The position numbers and the translations under genes were made by a program. 64,000 nt of DNA from CAVVNN01 sp963838035 (GTDB lineage Bacteria > Actinomycetota > Thermoleophilia > Solirubrobacterales > 70-9): positions 372,001 through 436,000 of the forward strand of contig CAWIPM010000002.1 in assembly GCA_963838035.1 (NCBI GenBank), in the 5' to 3' direction. The notes beneath the pieces are model-generated. The model had not been told where the DNA came from, searched no databases, and saw only the letters and a list, made by a program, of their open reading frames with translations. This document shows positions 1-7,333 of this stretch, piece by piece. How positions within the stretch are numbered: the first letter of the stretch is position 1; every line of letters starts with the position of its first letter.

Positions 1-21
1 CGAGATGTTCGGTTGTCACGA

Positions 22-95
22 AGCGGCTGATGGGATTCGAACCCACGACCTTCTGCATGGCAAGCAGACGCTCTAGCCAGCTGAGCTACAGCCGC
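22..95 (-). tRNA. tRNA-Gly (GCC anticodon)
   Basis: Reverse complement folds as a full cloverleaf: 7-bp acceptor stem GCGGCTG/CAGCCGC with no mismatch, the D-arm word AGCTCAGCTGG, a 5-bp anticodon stem TCTGC/GCAGA closing the loop TTGCCAT (anticodon GCC, glycine), and the T-arm GTGGG-TTCGAAT-CCCAT. The base after the acceptor stem is U, as in bacterial tRNA-Gly. CCA is not encoded (the next bases are TCG), so it must be added by CCA-adding enzyme. Confidence 0.96.
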
Positions 96-149
96 ACGGG
101 GCGGGATTCTAGCTTGGGACCCGAGGTTCCTGCCTCAGCCGTTGCCAAT

Positions 150-174
150 GCCGCTCAGGATGTGCGGCCTTTTT
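150..174 (+). terminator. weak terminator-like hairpin
   Basis: GCCGC (150-154) pairs with GCGGC (164-168) around a 9-nt loop, followed by five T (170-174). No plus-strand gene precedes it in the window, so it may be chance, or it may end antisense transcription toward the propeller gene. Confidence 0.25.
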
Positions 175-263
175 CGGATGATCGCCACCAGCGCCTGCTG
201 TAGCTTCGGCCCATTGCCAAGCCGACCGCGATTGCAAGACGACTCAGTCGTCTTCGGCGGCAT

Positions 264-1622
264 TGCCGCCGGGCAGTCCTTTTCGGCTGTTCGCCGGCAG
301 CGTTCCTTCTGGTCTACTCGCCTCCCGTGGCCGTCGCCAGACACGTCTACGTCGCAAGCGAACACCCCGACGCTGTCTCGGTCATCGGCACCAGGGCCCG
401 CCACGTAATCGGTCCGCCAATCAAGGTTGGAGAAAACCCGTCTGCGATCGCGATCGCTCCCGACGGCAGGAGCGCATATGTGGCCAACTTCGACTCGAGC
501 ACCGTCTCCGTGATCAACACGCACAGCAACCGGGTGACGGCCACGATATCCCTCGGTGCGCCACAGCCGCCAGCCTCGATCGTGCCAAGCATGTCGGCGA
601 TCGCGATCGCCCCCGACGGCAGGACCGCCTACGTGGCCGAGCCAGGCTCTAACAGCATTGTCGTCATCGACACCGAAACCAACCAGGTCGTGGCTCCGCC
701 GATCGCGGTGGGGACGGACCCTTCGGCGATCGCCATCGCTCCCGACGGGGGCACCGCCTACGTGGCCAATTTCGGCTCGAGCACCGTCTCGACGATCGAC
801 ACCGGCAGCGACCGGGTGGTGGGCTCGCCGATCGATATAGAAGGAAGCTCGTCCCTGGTGCCCCTCGGCATAGGGGCAAACCCTTCGGCGATCGCGATCG
901 CTCCCGACGGGAGCACCGCCTACGTGGCCAACCGCAGCACGCCTACCGTTTCCGTAATCGACACGTCGACCAACCGGGTGGTCGGAACGGCGATCGTCGT
1001 CCACAGTGGCCAGTCGGCGATCGCGATCGCCGGCAACGGCAGTACCGCCTACGCGACGAACTACGCCGACGACACCGTCTCCGTCTCCGCGATCGACACC
1101 GGGACCCATCGGGTGTCGGGTTCGCGGATCAGCGGCAGCTCGTTCCCTTCGGCGATCTCGATTTCCCCCAACGGCAAGACCGCCTTCGTGGCGGACTACA
1201 TCTCCAACTCGATCTCGACGCTCGACGTTCAACGCGACAAGGTTGTGGGCAGGCCGATCAAGGTCGGTGCCAGGCCATCGGCGATCGCGATCGTTCCCGA
1301 CCAGCCACCGATCGCCTCCTTCCGCCGCAGCGCCGCCCAGCCCAAGGTACCGGTCGCTTTCGATGCCTCCGCCTCCCACGATCCAGATGGCTCGATCGCT
1401 CGCTACAAGTGGACATTCGGAGACGGAAGCAAGGCACGCACGAACACCCCGGCCGCACACCACATCTACCGGAACCCGGGGAGTTACAGGGTCACGCTCG
1501 AGGTGATCGACAAGGAGGGCTGCTCGAGCTCGATGATCTTCACCGGGCAAACCGCATCGTGCAACGGATCGGCGCGGGCCGCAACCGAGACTCATACCGT
1601 CAACGTGGTCCGGCAACCTTGA
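264..1622 (+). CDS. secreted YVTN-type seven-bladed beta-propeller with C-terminal PKD domain
   Basis: Seven repeats of about 40-45 residues carry the pattern SAIAIAPDGxTAYVAN...VxVIDT...V, the signature of YVTN/YncE-like propellers. They are followed by a PKD (Ig-like) domain with the WTFGDG motif near the C-terminus. The first obvious start (GTG 327) cuts into blade 1. The frame is open back to 204, and TTG 264 adds MRRAVLF followed by a hydrophobic stretch ending VAVA, which looks like a signal peptide, so I prefer it; an ATT at 213, 6 nt after TAGCTT, is another option. Likely exported or wall-associated binding or adhesion protein; ligand unknown. Blades share near-identical DNA words around GCGATCGCGATCG, which suggests expansion by tandem duplication. 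Confidence 0.75.
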   Translation, partial: CRRAVLFGCSPAAFLLVYSPPVAVARHVYVASEHPDAVSVIGTRARHVIGPPIKVGENPSAIAIAPDGRSAYVANFDSSTVSVINTHSNRVTATISLGAPQPPASIVPSMSAIAIAPDGRTAYVAEPGSNSIVVIDTETNQVVAPPIAVGTDPSAIAIAPDGGTAYVANFGSSTVSTIDTGSDRVVGSPIDIEGSSSLVPLGIGANPSAIAIAPDGSTAYVANRSTPTVSVIDTSTNRVVGTAIVVHSGQSAIAIAGNGSTAYATNYADDTVSVSAIDTGTHRVSGSRISGSSFPSAISISPNGKTAFVADYISNSISTLDVQRDKVVGRPIKVGARPSAIAIVPDQPPIASFRRSAAQPKVPVAFDASASHDPDGSIARYKWTFGDGSKARTNTPAAHHIYRNPGSYRVTLEVIDKEGCSSSMIFTGQTASCNGSARAATETHTVNVVRQP

Positions 1623-1644
1623 TGTAGATCGCTTTAGAAGAGCC

Positions 1645-2142
1645 TCACTCCAGCTCGGCCAGCAGGCCCTGAAGGTCCAGCGGGCGCGTGTACATCTCGA
1701 CCTTCTGCCCGGGCTGCGGAGCGGGCCACTCCTCCTTTGGGCGGTCCCAGTAGAGCTCGATGCCGTTGCCGTCGGGGTCGCTCAGGTAGAGGGCCTCGCT
1801 GACTCCATGGTCGGAGGCGCCTTCTATGGTGACCCCGGCGCCCGCGAGCCGGCGCAGGGCGTCGGCGAGGGCGGCGCGGGTCGGGTAGCGGATCGCGACG
1901 TGGAAGAGGCCCGTCGTGCCGGGCGGAGGGGGCGAACCTCCCTTCGAGTGCCAGGTGTTGAGGCCGATGTGGTGGTGATAGCCACCCGCCGAGACGAAGG
2001 CCGCGTCGTCGCCAAGACGCTGCTGCAGCTCGAAGCCGAGCACGCCGCAGTAGAAGTCGAGTGAGCGGTCCAGGTCGGCCACCTTGAGGTGGACATGGCC
2101 GATCTCGACGCCGGGATCGACCGGCTCAGCCACCGGTCCCAT
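1645..2142 (-). CDS. VOC-superfamily metalloprotein (glyoxalase / extradiol dioxygenase-like)
   Basis: 165 residues with two beta-alpha-beta-beta-beta modules of the vicinal oxygen chelate fold. Candidate metal ligands are His in GHVHLKV near the N-terminus, His in LFHVAIRYP in the middle, and Glu in GNGIELYWD near the C-terminus. The SDPDGNGIELYWDRP ending resembles catechol-2,3-dioxygenase-like proteins (CatE type), but the substrate cannot be read from sequence. Its start overlaps the end of the RNase HI-like gene by 17 nt, so it is probably co-transcribed with it. Confidence 0.85.
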   Translation of the reverse strand: MGPVAEPVDPGVEIGHVHLKVADLDRSLDFYCGVLGFELQQRLGDDAAFVSAGGYHHHIGLNTWHSKGGSPPPPGTTGLFHVAIRYPTRAALADALRRLAGAGVTIEGASDHGVSEALYLSDPDGNGIELYWDRPKEEWPAPQPGQKVEMYTRPLDLQGLLAELE

Positions 2143-2533
2143 CCAGTACCTCGTTCACCAGGCGGTCGGCCTCGGCGTTTTGCTCGCGGCGGACGTGGCG
2201 GATCGACCATCGCTCGAAGGGCGCAAGGGCTCGCTTGACCTTTGCATGGAGGTCTCGCATCGCCGGGTCCTTGACCTTGTACTCGCCCTTGACCTGGCGC
2301 ACGATCAACTCGGAGTCGCCGACCAGGTCCAGCTCGCTCGCGCCGAGCGCCTCCCCCAGCTCGATGCCGAGCAGCAGCGCCCTGTACTCGGCGACGTTGT
2401 TGGTGGCGCGGCCGATCGCCTCGCCCTTCTCCTGCAGCACCCCGCCGTCAGCGCCGCTCACGACCGCGGCGATCGCCGCCGGCCCGGGGTTGCCCCGCGA
2501 GCCACCGTCGACGTTGACCGTGAGCCTGGTCAC
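2126..2533 (-). CDS. RNase HI-like protein
   Basis: 135 residues, single RNase H fold. VNVDGGSRGNPGPA at the N-terminus gives the first catalytic Asp, NNVAEYRAL the Glu, VGDSELIV the second Asp, and EQNAEADRLVN the last Asp, so all four acidic positions are present. Expected to cleave the RNA strand of RNA-DNA hybrids. This is the short stand-alone type often called ribonuclease HI family or reverse-transcriptase-like. Start is GTG 2533. It follows the sigma-factor gene by 25 nt and overlaps the VOC gene. A classical RNase HII is also in this window (rnhB). Confidence 0.88.
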   Translation of the reverse strand: MTRLTVNVDGGSRGNPGPAAIAAVVSGADGGVLQEKGEAIGRATNNVAEYRALLLGIELGEALGASELDLVGDSELIVRQVKGEYKVKDPAMRDLHAKVKRALAPFERWSIRHVRREQNAEADRLVNEVLDGTGG

Positions 2534-2558
2534 GGGGCCGTCTCAGCGAGGCTCACGA

Positions 2559-3332
2559 CTACACCTGCTGCAGACCGGACTTCAGGCGCATCACGGCCTT
2601 GGTGTGTAGCTGGGAGACACGCGACTCGGTGACCCCGAGGACCTCGCCGATCTCGCGCAGGGTGAGGTTCTCGTAGTAGTAGAGGGCGACGACCAGCTGC
2701 TCGCGCTCCGGCAGCGAGGCGATCGCCTCGGTGAGCCGTTCCTTCACCTCGCTCGTGGCAAGCGCCTCCTGCGGGTCGGCGGCGGCATCGTCGGCGATCG
2801 TGTCGAGCAGGGAGACCTGATCCCCGGAGGTGTCGGAGACCGTCCACAGCTCGTCGAGGGCGTAGACCGAGGAGTTGGCGATCTCAAGCAGTGCCGTCCG
2901 CAGGTCGTCCTCGCTCATCCCCAGCTTTTCGGCCAGCTCGACCTCCGATGGCGCCCTCTGCAGCTCGTTCTCCAGCTTCGCCTGGGCGCCCTCGATTTCG
3001 CGGGCACGCGATCGGACCGAGCGCGGCACCCAGTCCAGCGAGCGCAGCTCGTCGATGATCGCGCCGCGGATGCGGGTCATCGCGAAGGTCTCGAACTTGA
3101 TCCCGCGCTCGGGCTCGAAGCGCTCGATCGCCCCGATCAGCCCCATCAGCCCATAGGAGATCAGGTCGGCGTCGTCGACATGGGAGGGCAGGCCCGCCCC
3201 GAGACGGCCGGCGATGAATTTGACCATCGGCGAGTAGGCCACCACCAGTCGCTCGCGCGCCGATCCGTCGCCCTCCTCCTTGTAGCGGCGCCACAGGTCG
3301 CGGAGCTCCACCTCTTTTACGCCGGTTTCCAT
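2559..3332 (-). CDS. whiG: RNA polymerase sigma factor, FliA/WhiG family (sigma-28 type)
   Basis: 257 residues in the sigma-70 class 3 arrangement. Region 2 (about residues 25-95) contains DADLISYGLMGLIGAIERFEP and GIKFETFAMTRIRGAIIDELR; region 3 follows; region 4 near the C-terminus has LPEREQLVVALYYYENLTLREIGEVLGVTESRVSQ, a clear helix-turn-helix. It directs RNA polymerase to motility- or development-type promoters. No flagellar genes are nearby, so FliA versus WhiG role is undecided. ATG 3332 is chosen because TAGAAT lies 10 nt upstream (leaderless type). Downstream of xerD, upstream of the RNase HI-like gene. Confidence 0.92.
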   Translation of the reverse strand: METGVKEVELRDLWRRYKEEGDGSARERLVVAYSPMVKFIAGRLGAGLPSHVDDADLISYGLMGLIGAIERFEPERGIKFETFAMTRIRGAIIDELRSLDWVPRSVRSRAREIEGAQAKLENELQRAPSEVELAEKLGMSEDDLRTALLEIANSSVYALDELWTVSDTSGDQVSLLDTIADDAAADPQEALATSEVKERLTEAIASLPEREQLVVALYYYENLTLREIGEVLGVTESRVSQLHTKAVMRLKSGLQQV

Positions 3333-3342
3333 GGGTTTTCCG

Positions 3343-3348
3343 ATTCTA
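3343..3348 (-). promoter_or_regulatory. TANNNT -10-like hexamer before sigma factor gene
   Basis: TAGAAT ends 10 nt before ATG 3332, a match to the actinobacterial -10 consensus. No convincing Shine-Dalgarno, compatible with a leaderless or nearly leaderless mRNA. Confidence 0.5.
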
Positions 3349-3372
3349 GGGCCGCTTGGGACGATTTGGAGT

Positions 3373-4260
3373 TCACGCCCGTGGGTGTGTGGCCGTGTAG
3401 GTGTCGCGAAGGCGGGCGGCGTCAACGCGAGTGTAGACCTGGGTGGTTGAGATCGAGGAATGGCCGAGCAGCTCCTGGATGGTACGCAGATCGGCGCCTC
3501 CCTCGAGGAGGTGGGTGGCGAAGGAGTGACGCAGAGCGTGAGGGGAGACGCCGCCGACCAGCGCCGCCTCACGGGCTCTGAGGCCGAGCCGGCGGGTGAC
3601 GTCGGAGTTGGAGAGGCGGCGGCCGCTCTTGGAGAGGAATAGGGCGGCCTCGCGCGGGTCGGTGGCGAGCGCGCGACGACCGCGTTCCATGTAGCGGCGC
3701 AACGCCCGCTGGGCCGGCTCGCCGACCGGCAGCAGCCGCTCCTTCGAGCCCTTGCCGAGCACGCGCAGCTGCTCCGTCTCGTGGTCGAGCGCTCCCTCGT
3801 CGAGGTTGACGATCTCCTCGCAGCGCAGCCCACACGAGTAGGCGAGCTCCAGCATCGCCCGGTCGCGCAACTCCAGTGGCGTGCGCGCCGGGATCCGCTC
3901 GAGCAGGCCACGCATCTGCTCCTGAGAGAGGACGCGGGGGAGCTTCTCCGCCTTCTTCGGGCTGGAGACAAGGTCGGCCGGGTTCTGGCCGAGCCGTTCC
4001 ATCCGGACCAGGAAGTCGAAGAGGCTGCGGATCGCGGCGAGCTTGCGCGCGACGCTCGCCGGCGCGGCATCGGCGGAGGAAAGCCCCGCGGCGTAGCGGC
4101 GCACGTCGCGGTGGCGCACATCGCCCGGGGCGAGCCCCCGCTCGCCGGCCCACTCGCAGAACTGGCCGAGATCGACAGCGTAGGCGCGCCGCGTCCGCTC
4201 GGCGGCGCTGCGGGCGCCCAGGTCGCGATCGAAATCGGCGATCGCCTCGTCCCAGGTCAT
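3373..4260 (-). CDS. xerD: tyrosine recombinase XerC/XerD
   Basis: 295 residues, usual for Xer proteins. The N-terminal SAM-like DNA-binding domain (about 1-95) is followed by the catalytic domain with all active residues visible: Arg in SCGLRCEEI, Lys in LGKGSKERLLP, His-x-x-Arg in SPHALRHSFATHLL, His in LLGHSSISTTQ, and the nucleophile Tyr in QVYT. It resolves chromosome dimers at dif during division. XerC and XerD cannot be told apart safely here; the linear order ldt-xer-sigma on the minus strand suggests a shared transcript. No dif-like site was recognised nearby. Confidence 0.92.
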   Translation of the reverse strand: MTWDEAIADFDRDLGARSAAERTRRAYAVDLGQFCEWAGERGLAPGDVRHRDVRRYAAGLSSADAAPASVARKLAAIRSLFDFLVRMERLGQNPADLVSSPKKAEKLPRVLSQEQMRGLLERIPARTPLELRDRAMLELAYSCGLRCEEIVNLDEGALDHETEQLRVLGKGSKERLLPVGEPAQRALRRYMERGRRALATDPREAALFLSKSGRRLSNSDVTRRLGLRAREAALVGGVSPHALRHSFATHLLEGGADLRTIQELLGHSSISTTQVYTRVDAARLRDTYTATHPRA

Positions 4261-4314
4261 GCTTGGGAGTTCGCCGTCGGCAATCGAATCCCCCGCGCTG
4301 GTCGGCGGCGCCCG

Positions 4315-5352
4315 CTAGCCGATGTAGATCGGGGTGCCGACTTCGACCTGGGGATACAGTTCGATCACGTCGGGGATGAGCATCCGCACGCAGCCGTGAG
4401 ACACGGCGTGCCCGATCGACCAGGTCTCGTCGGTGCCGTGGATTCCGGCGCCTTCGAAGATCCCCATCCAGCGCGCCTTGATCGGGTCCGCCGGGCCGGG
4501 CGGGATCACCTGGCCGGCGAGGCTTCCCGCCCAGGCCGAGTCGGGGACGTGCCAGGAGGGGTTTTCCTGCTTTTCCTCGATGTGGTAGAGCCCGGCCGGG
4601 GTTTCAAGCCCTTCCTGGCCGACCGCGACCGTGTAGGCCTTGGCCAGCTTCAGGTGCTTCCAGAGGCGCAGGGTGAAGGTGCTGCGATCGAGGGTGAGGT
4701 AGGAGGGGTACTCGGCGGCGACTTCGCTCTTCGTCACCTTGGGCTTGGTCGTGTGCACTCTGGCGACGATCGTGTGCGGGGCGTTCGCGTTGAGCACCGC
4801 CGCGTTCAACTGGTGGGTGAGCAGGCGGTCGCGCAGCCTACGCCCGTCCTGGCCGGCGCGGACTTCGAGCGAGTCCGGGGTCGGATTGACGCCGGCGTCC
4901 TGCGCTTCGCGGTCGACGGCGTGCGCGACCGTGCGGACAAAGCGGTTGACGGCGGGTCGGGAGTAGGTGACATCAGCCGAGACCTGCTTGTCGACCCCAC
5001 CGCCGGTGACGTAGCGGACCAGCCGGCCAGGCAGCCCTCCTTCGCGGCTGTCGGCCAACGCTTCTTCGACCGCTCGGTCGACGTTAGCCCTCACCTTCAG
5101 GCTCTTGCCCTCCAACGCCCATGTCTTCCCGTCGAAGCCGACCCGCAGCGAGTGGCGCAGCGGCGCGAGAAGCCGGCGGCGCACCGCCCGCTTGGCTTCG
5201 GAAGCTTCCATGCCGCCTACGTCGACGCCGCCGATCGTCAATCCGTCGGCAATCTTGTCCTTGCGGGAGTTGTCGTAGGCGTAAGCCGCAACCGTCCCGA
5301 GGACGACGACGAGGGCGCCGGCAACCACCGCGATCTTGGCCTTACTCCCCAT
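4315..5352 (-). CDS. L,D-transpeptidase (YkuD domain) with N-terminal membrane anchor
   Basis: 345 residues. Residues 5-27 form a single hydrophobic anchor or uncleaved signal. The middle holds a peptidoglycan-binding_4-type region (about 35-210) as in YoaR/VanW-related proteins. The C-terminal YkuD domain carries MGIFEGAGIHGT and SHGCVRM, giving catalytic His and Cys. It should form 3-3 cross-links, or attach proteins to peptidoglycan, outside the membrane. ATG 5352 is supported by TAAACT 6 nt upstream. Divergent from the cyclo-ligase-like gene, with only 55 nt between the starts. Confidence 0.93.
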   Translation of the reverse strand: MGSKAKIAVVAGALVVVLGTVAAYAYDNSRKDKIADGLTIGGVDVGGMEASEAKRAVRRRLLAPLRHSLRVGFDGKTWALEGKSLKVRANVDRAVEEALADSREGGLPGRLVRYVTGGGVDKQVSADVTYSRPAVNRFVRTVAHAVDREAQDAGVNPTPDSLEVRAGQDGRRLRDRLLTHQLNAAVLNANAPHTIVARVHTTKPKVTKSEVAAEYPSYLTLDRSTFTLRLWKHLKLAKAYTVAVGQEGLETPAGLYHIEEKQENPSWHVPDSAWAGSLAGQVIPPGPADPIKARWMGIFEGAGIHGTDETWSIGHAVSHGCVRMLIPDVIELYPQVEVGTPIYIG

Positions 5353-5358
5353 CGTGGG

Positions 5359-5364
5359 AGTTTA
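5359..5364 (-). promoter_or_regulatory. TANNNT hexamer before L,D-transpeptidase
   Basis: TAAACT, 6 nt before ATG 5352, with no Shine-Dalgarno in between. Confidence 0.45.
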
Positions 5365-5391
5365 GGCACACGATCCGGTCGACTCGGCGGA

Positions 5392-5397
5392 TATCTT
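5392..5397 (+). promoter_or_regulatory. TANNNT hexamer before cyclo-ligase homologue
   Basis: TATCTT, 10 nt before ATG 5408. It sits in the 55-nt divergent gap, back to back with the transpeptidase hexamer. Confidence 0.45.
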
Positions 5398-5407
5398 TCG
5401 CTGCGCG

Positions 5408-6118
5408 ATGCGCTCCAAGGACGAGGTTCGCAAGAACGTTTGGAAGGCGATGGACCGCGAGGGTGTGTCCCGGTTTCCCGGCGCAGAGGGGCGTATCCCG
5501 AATTTCGCCGGGGCAAAACTGGCGGCGGAGAAGCTTGCTGCGCACCGGCTCTGGAAGCGGGCGCGGACGATCAAGGCCAACCCGGACTCGCCCCAGACCT
5601 ACGCCCGCCGCATCGCTTTGGAAGAGGGCAAGACTGTGATCATGGCTGTGCCGCGACTGCGCGACCCCCACCCCTTCCGTGTGCTCAGCCCCGACCTCTC
5701 CAAGCTAGCGCTGAAGGAGGCGGCGACGATCAAGGGGGCCCTCAAGCACGGCCGGGTCAGCGCCCTCGACGACCTGCCCGAGATCGATCTCGTCCTCTGC
5801 GGCTCGGTCGCGGTGAACCTGAGTGGTGCGCGGGTCGGCAAAGGCGGCGGCTACTCCGACCTCGAGTACGGGATCCTGATCGACGCAGGCAAGATCGACG
5901 ACCACACGACGGTGGCGACCACCGTCCACCCGACCCAGATCCTCCGCCGCCACCTGATGATGACCTCCCACGATCTGCCGATCGACGTGATCGCCACCCC
6001 CCGCGCGGTGATCGACGTCGAGCGCCAGTACGAGCGCCCGCGTGGAATCCTCTGGGATCACCTGCAGCCACCCCAGATCCGCGAGATCCCGGTGCTGGAA
6101 CGGATGGGGTACGCCTAA
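5408..6118 (+). CDS. 5-formyltetrahydrofolate cyclo-ligase family protein (MTHFSD-like)
   Basis: 236 residues related to 5-formyl-THF cyclo-ligase, with the signature GARVGKGGGYSDLEYGIL in the second half (nucleotide/folate-binding glycine loop). The longer N-terminal region starting DEVRKNVWKAMDREGVSRFP matches the MTHFSD-type branch more than the short bacterial MTHFS (YgfA), so the reaction (5-formyl-THF plus ATP to methenyl-THF) is likely but not certain. Monocistronic: divergent from ldt and followed by the transposase region. Confidence 0.85.
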   Translation: MRSKDEVRKNVWKAMDREGVSRFPGAEGRIPNFAGAKLAAEKLAAHRLWKRARTIKANPDSPQTYARRIALEEGKTVIMAVPRLRDPHPFRVLSPDLSKLALKEAATIKGALKHGRVSALDDLPEIDLVLCGSVAVNLSGARVGKGGGYSDLEYGILIDAGKIDDHTTVATTVHPTQILRRHLMMTSHDLPIDVIATPRAVIDVERQYERPRGILWDHLQPPQIREIPVLERMGYA

Positions 6119-6146
6119 TCGCCTTTCCAGCGCCTCATCCCTTGGT

Positions 6147-6159
6147 GTGTTTGAAACAC
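6147..6159. repeat. 13-nt odd palindrome
   Basis: GTGTTT-G-AAACAC, a perfect 6-bp inverted repeat about a central G, 28 nt after the cyclo-ligase-like gene. The 190-nt stretch 6119-6309 contains no supported gene. There is no U-tract after it, so it is not a terminator; an operator is possible but unsupported. Confidence 0.35.
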
Positions 6160-6291
6160 TGGATTGGCGTTCGCCAGGTTGAGGCCCGTTTGGATCCGAC
6201 GGTGAGGGATGACGATGATGCGATTCCGGACGGAGGCAGCATCCAGGAACTACCGGTCGTCTGTGCGCGGGGAATGCGTGGAATCGGGGCT

Positions 6292-7333
6292 GCCTAGGTC
6301 GGGGCTGACGTGCTGTTCGGATTCCGCCTGCGTCTGTTCACCCTGGCCGAGGAGCTCGGCAACGTCTCGGAGGCCTGTCGGGCGATGGGCGTGGCCAGAT
6401 CCACCTACTACGCCTGGAAGCCGAAGCTCGAGCGCTACGGCCTCGACGGGCTGCGGGTGAGGGAGCGGCGAAGGCCGCGCATGCGCAACCAGATCGGCCC
6501 CCATCTCGAGCACCGCATCCTTGCCTTTGCCCTCGGGCACCCGGGCTTTGGCCCCAGGCGCATCTCGGCTGAGCTGGCAAGGGAGAAGTGGGGCGGGATC
6601 CGGATCTCCGAGAACGGCGTCTGGCGGGTACTGAGGCGCTTCAACCTCAACACCCGCTCCAAGCGCCTGGCGCTGATCGCCCGCCACGCCGACCCCTATG
6701 AGCGCAAGCCCGAGACCCCGCCCAAGGAGCTGCACATCGACGCTTCGGAGCCCGGCGAGAAGGTGCAGATGGACTGTTTCTACGTCGGGCGGCTGGCGGG
6801 GAGCAAAGGGGTGATCTGGCAATACACGGCGATCGACGTCGCCTCCGCCTACACCTGGGCCTTCCTGCGCTCCTCAGATCACAATCCCACCGCCCGCCAC
6901 ACGGCCGAGCTCGCCCACCTGGTTGCCGCCGAGCTGAAGCAGGCCGGCTGGAAGCTGGGCGAGGTCACCACCGACAACGGCTCGGAGTTCCGCGCCGAGG
7001 GCTTCCGCAAGGCCCTCGGCAAGCACCGGGCCACCCAGCGCAAGATCAAGGCCGGGAGGCCGAACTCAAACGGCTGCGCTGAGCGGGTGCAGCTGACGAT
7101 CCTCGAGGAGTGCTGGCGCCCGGCCTTCTCGCGATCCCTGGCACCCCGGATCACCGCCCTGCGGCGCGACCTCGATGAGTACCTGCGTTACTACAACACC
7201 GACCGTGCTCACACCGGGCGGCTTACGAAGGGCAGGGTGCCGGCCGATATCGTCTTCGGCGCCCGCAAGATGGCGAGCGTGCGATGAATCCGAGTTGTCT
7301 TCACATCTCGGGGTTAGGACGGCCTAGGTCGGG
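6292..7333 (+). mobile_element. transposase unit bounded by a 12-bp direct repeat (IS481-like)
   Basis: GCCTAGGTCGGG occurs at 6292-6303, just before the transposase start, and again in the same orientation at 7322-7333, 35 nt after its stop. Both copies are preceded at short distance by TCGGGG. Terminal inverted repeats were looked for and not found. The repeat could be a long target-site duplication or part of the element ends; the element limits are therefore tentative. Confidence 0.45.
6310..7287 (+). CDS. DDE transposase/integrase, IS481-like, with N-terminal HTH
   Basis: 325 residues. The N-terminus has a helix-turn-helix (LAEELGNVSEACRAMGVARSTYY), then a second HTH-like linker domain, then an rve-type catalytic core: Asp in KVQMDCFYV, Asp in VTTDNGSEF, and Glu in GCAERVQLTILEE complete the DDE triad. 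The frame is closed by a stop at 6295, so GTG 6310 is the earliest usual start. The gene looks intact. Its stop overlaps the ATG of the next gene in ATGA, which is unusual for an insertion sequence and suggests the neighbour's annotated 5' end is an insertion by-product. Confidence 0.85.
   Translation: MLFGFRLRLFTLAEELGNVSEACRAMGVARSTYYAWKPKLERYGLDGLRVRERRRPRMRNQIGPHLEHRILAFALGHPGFGPRRISAELAREKWGGIRISENGVWRVLRRFNLNTRSKRLALIARHADPYERKPETPPKELHIDASEPGEKVQMDCFYVGRLAGSKGVIWQYTAIDVASAYTWAFLRSSDHNPTARHTAELAHLVAAELKQAGWKLGEVTTDNGSEFRAEGFRKALGKHRATQRKIKAGRPNSNGCAERVQLTILEECWRPAFSRSLAPRITALRRDLDEYLRYYNTDRAHTGRLTKGRVPADIVFGARKMASVR

Noticed and set aside
135..1616. 493-residue minus-strand open frame opposite the YVTN gene
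   Set aside because: Composition is RDRDRR-type repeats, the mirror image of the propeller repeats; no domain and no start signal. Shadow of the plus gene.
6165..6176. TGGCG-TT-CGCCA inverted repeat after the cyclo-ligase-like gene
   Set aside because: A 2-nt loop cannot form a stable hairpin and no U-tract follows, so not called a terminator.
3781..6297. 838-residue plus-strand open frame
   Set aside because: Antisense to xer and ldt and out of frame in the cyclo-ligase gene, both of which have clear motifs.
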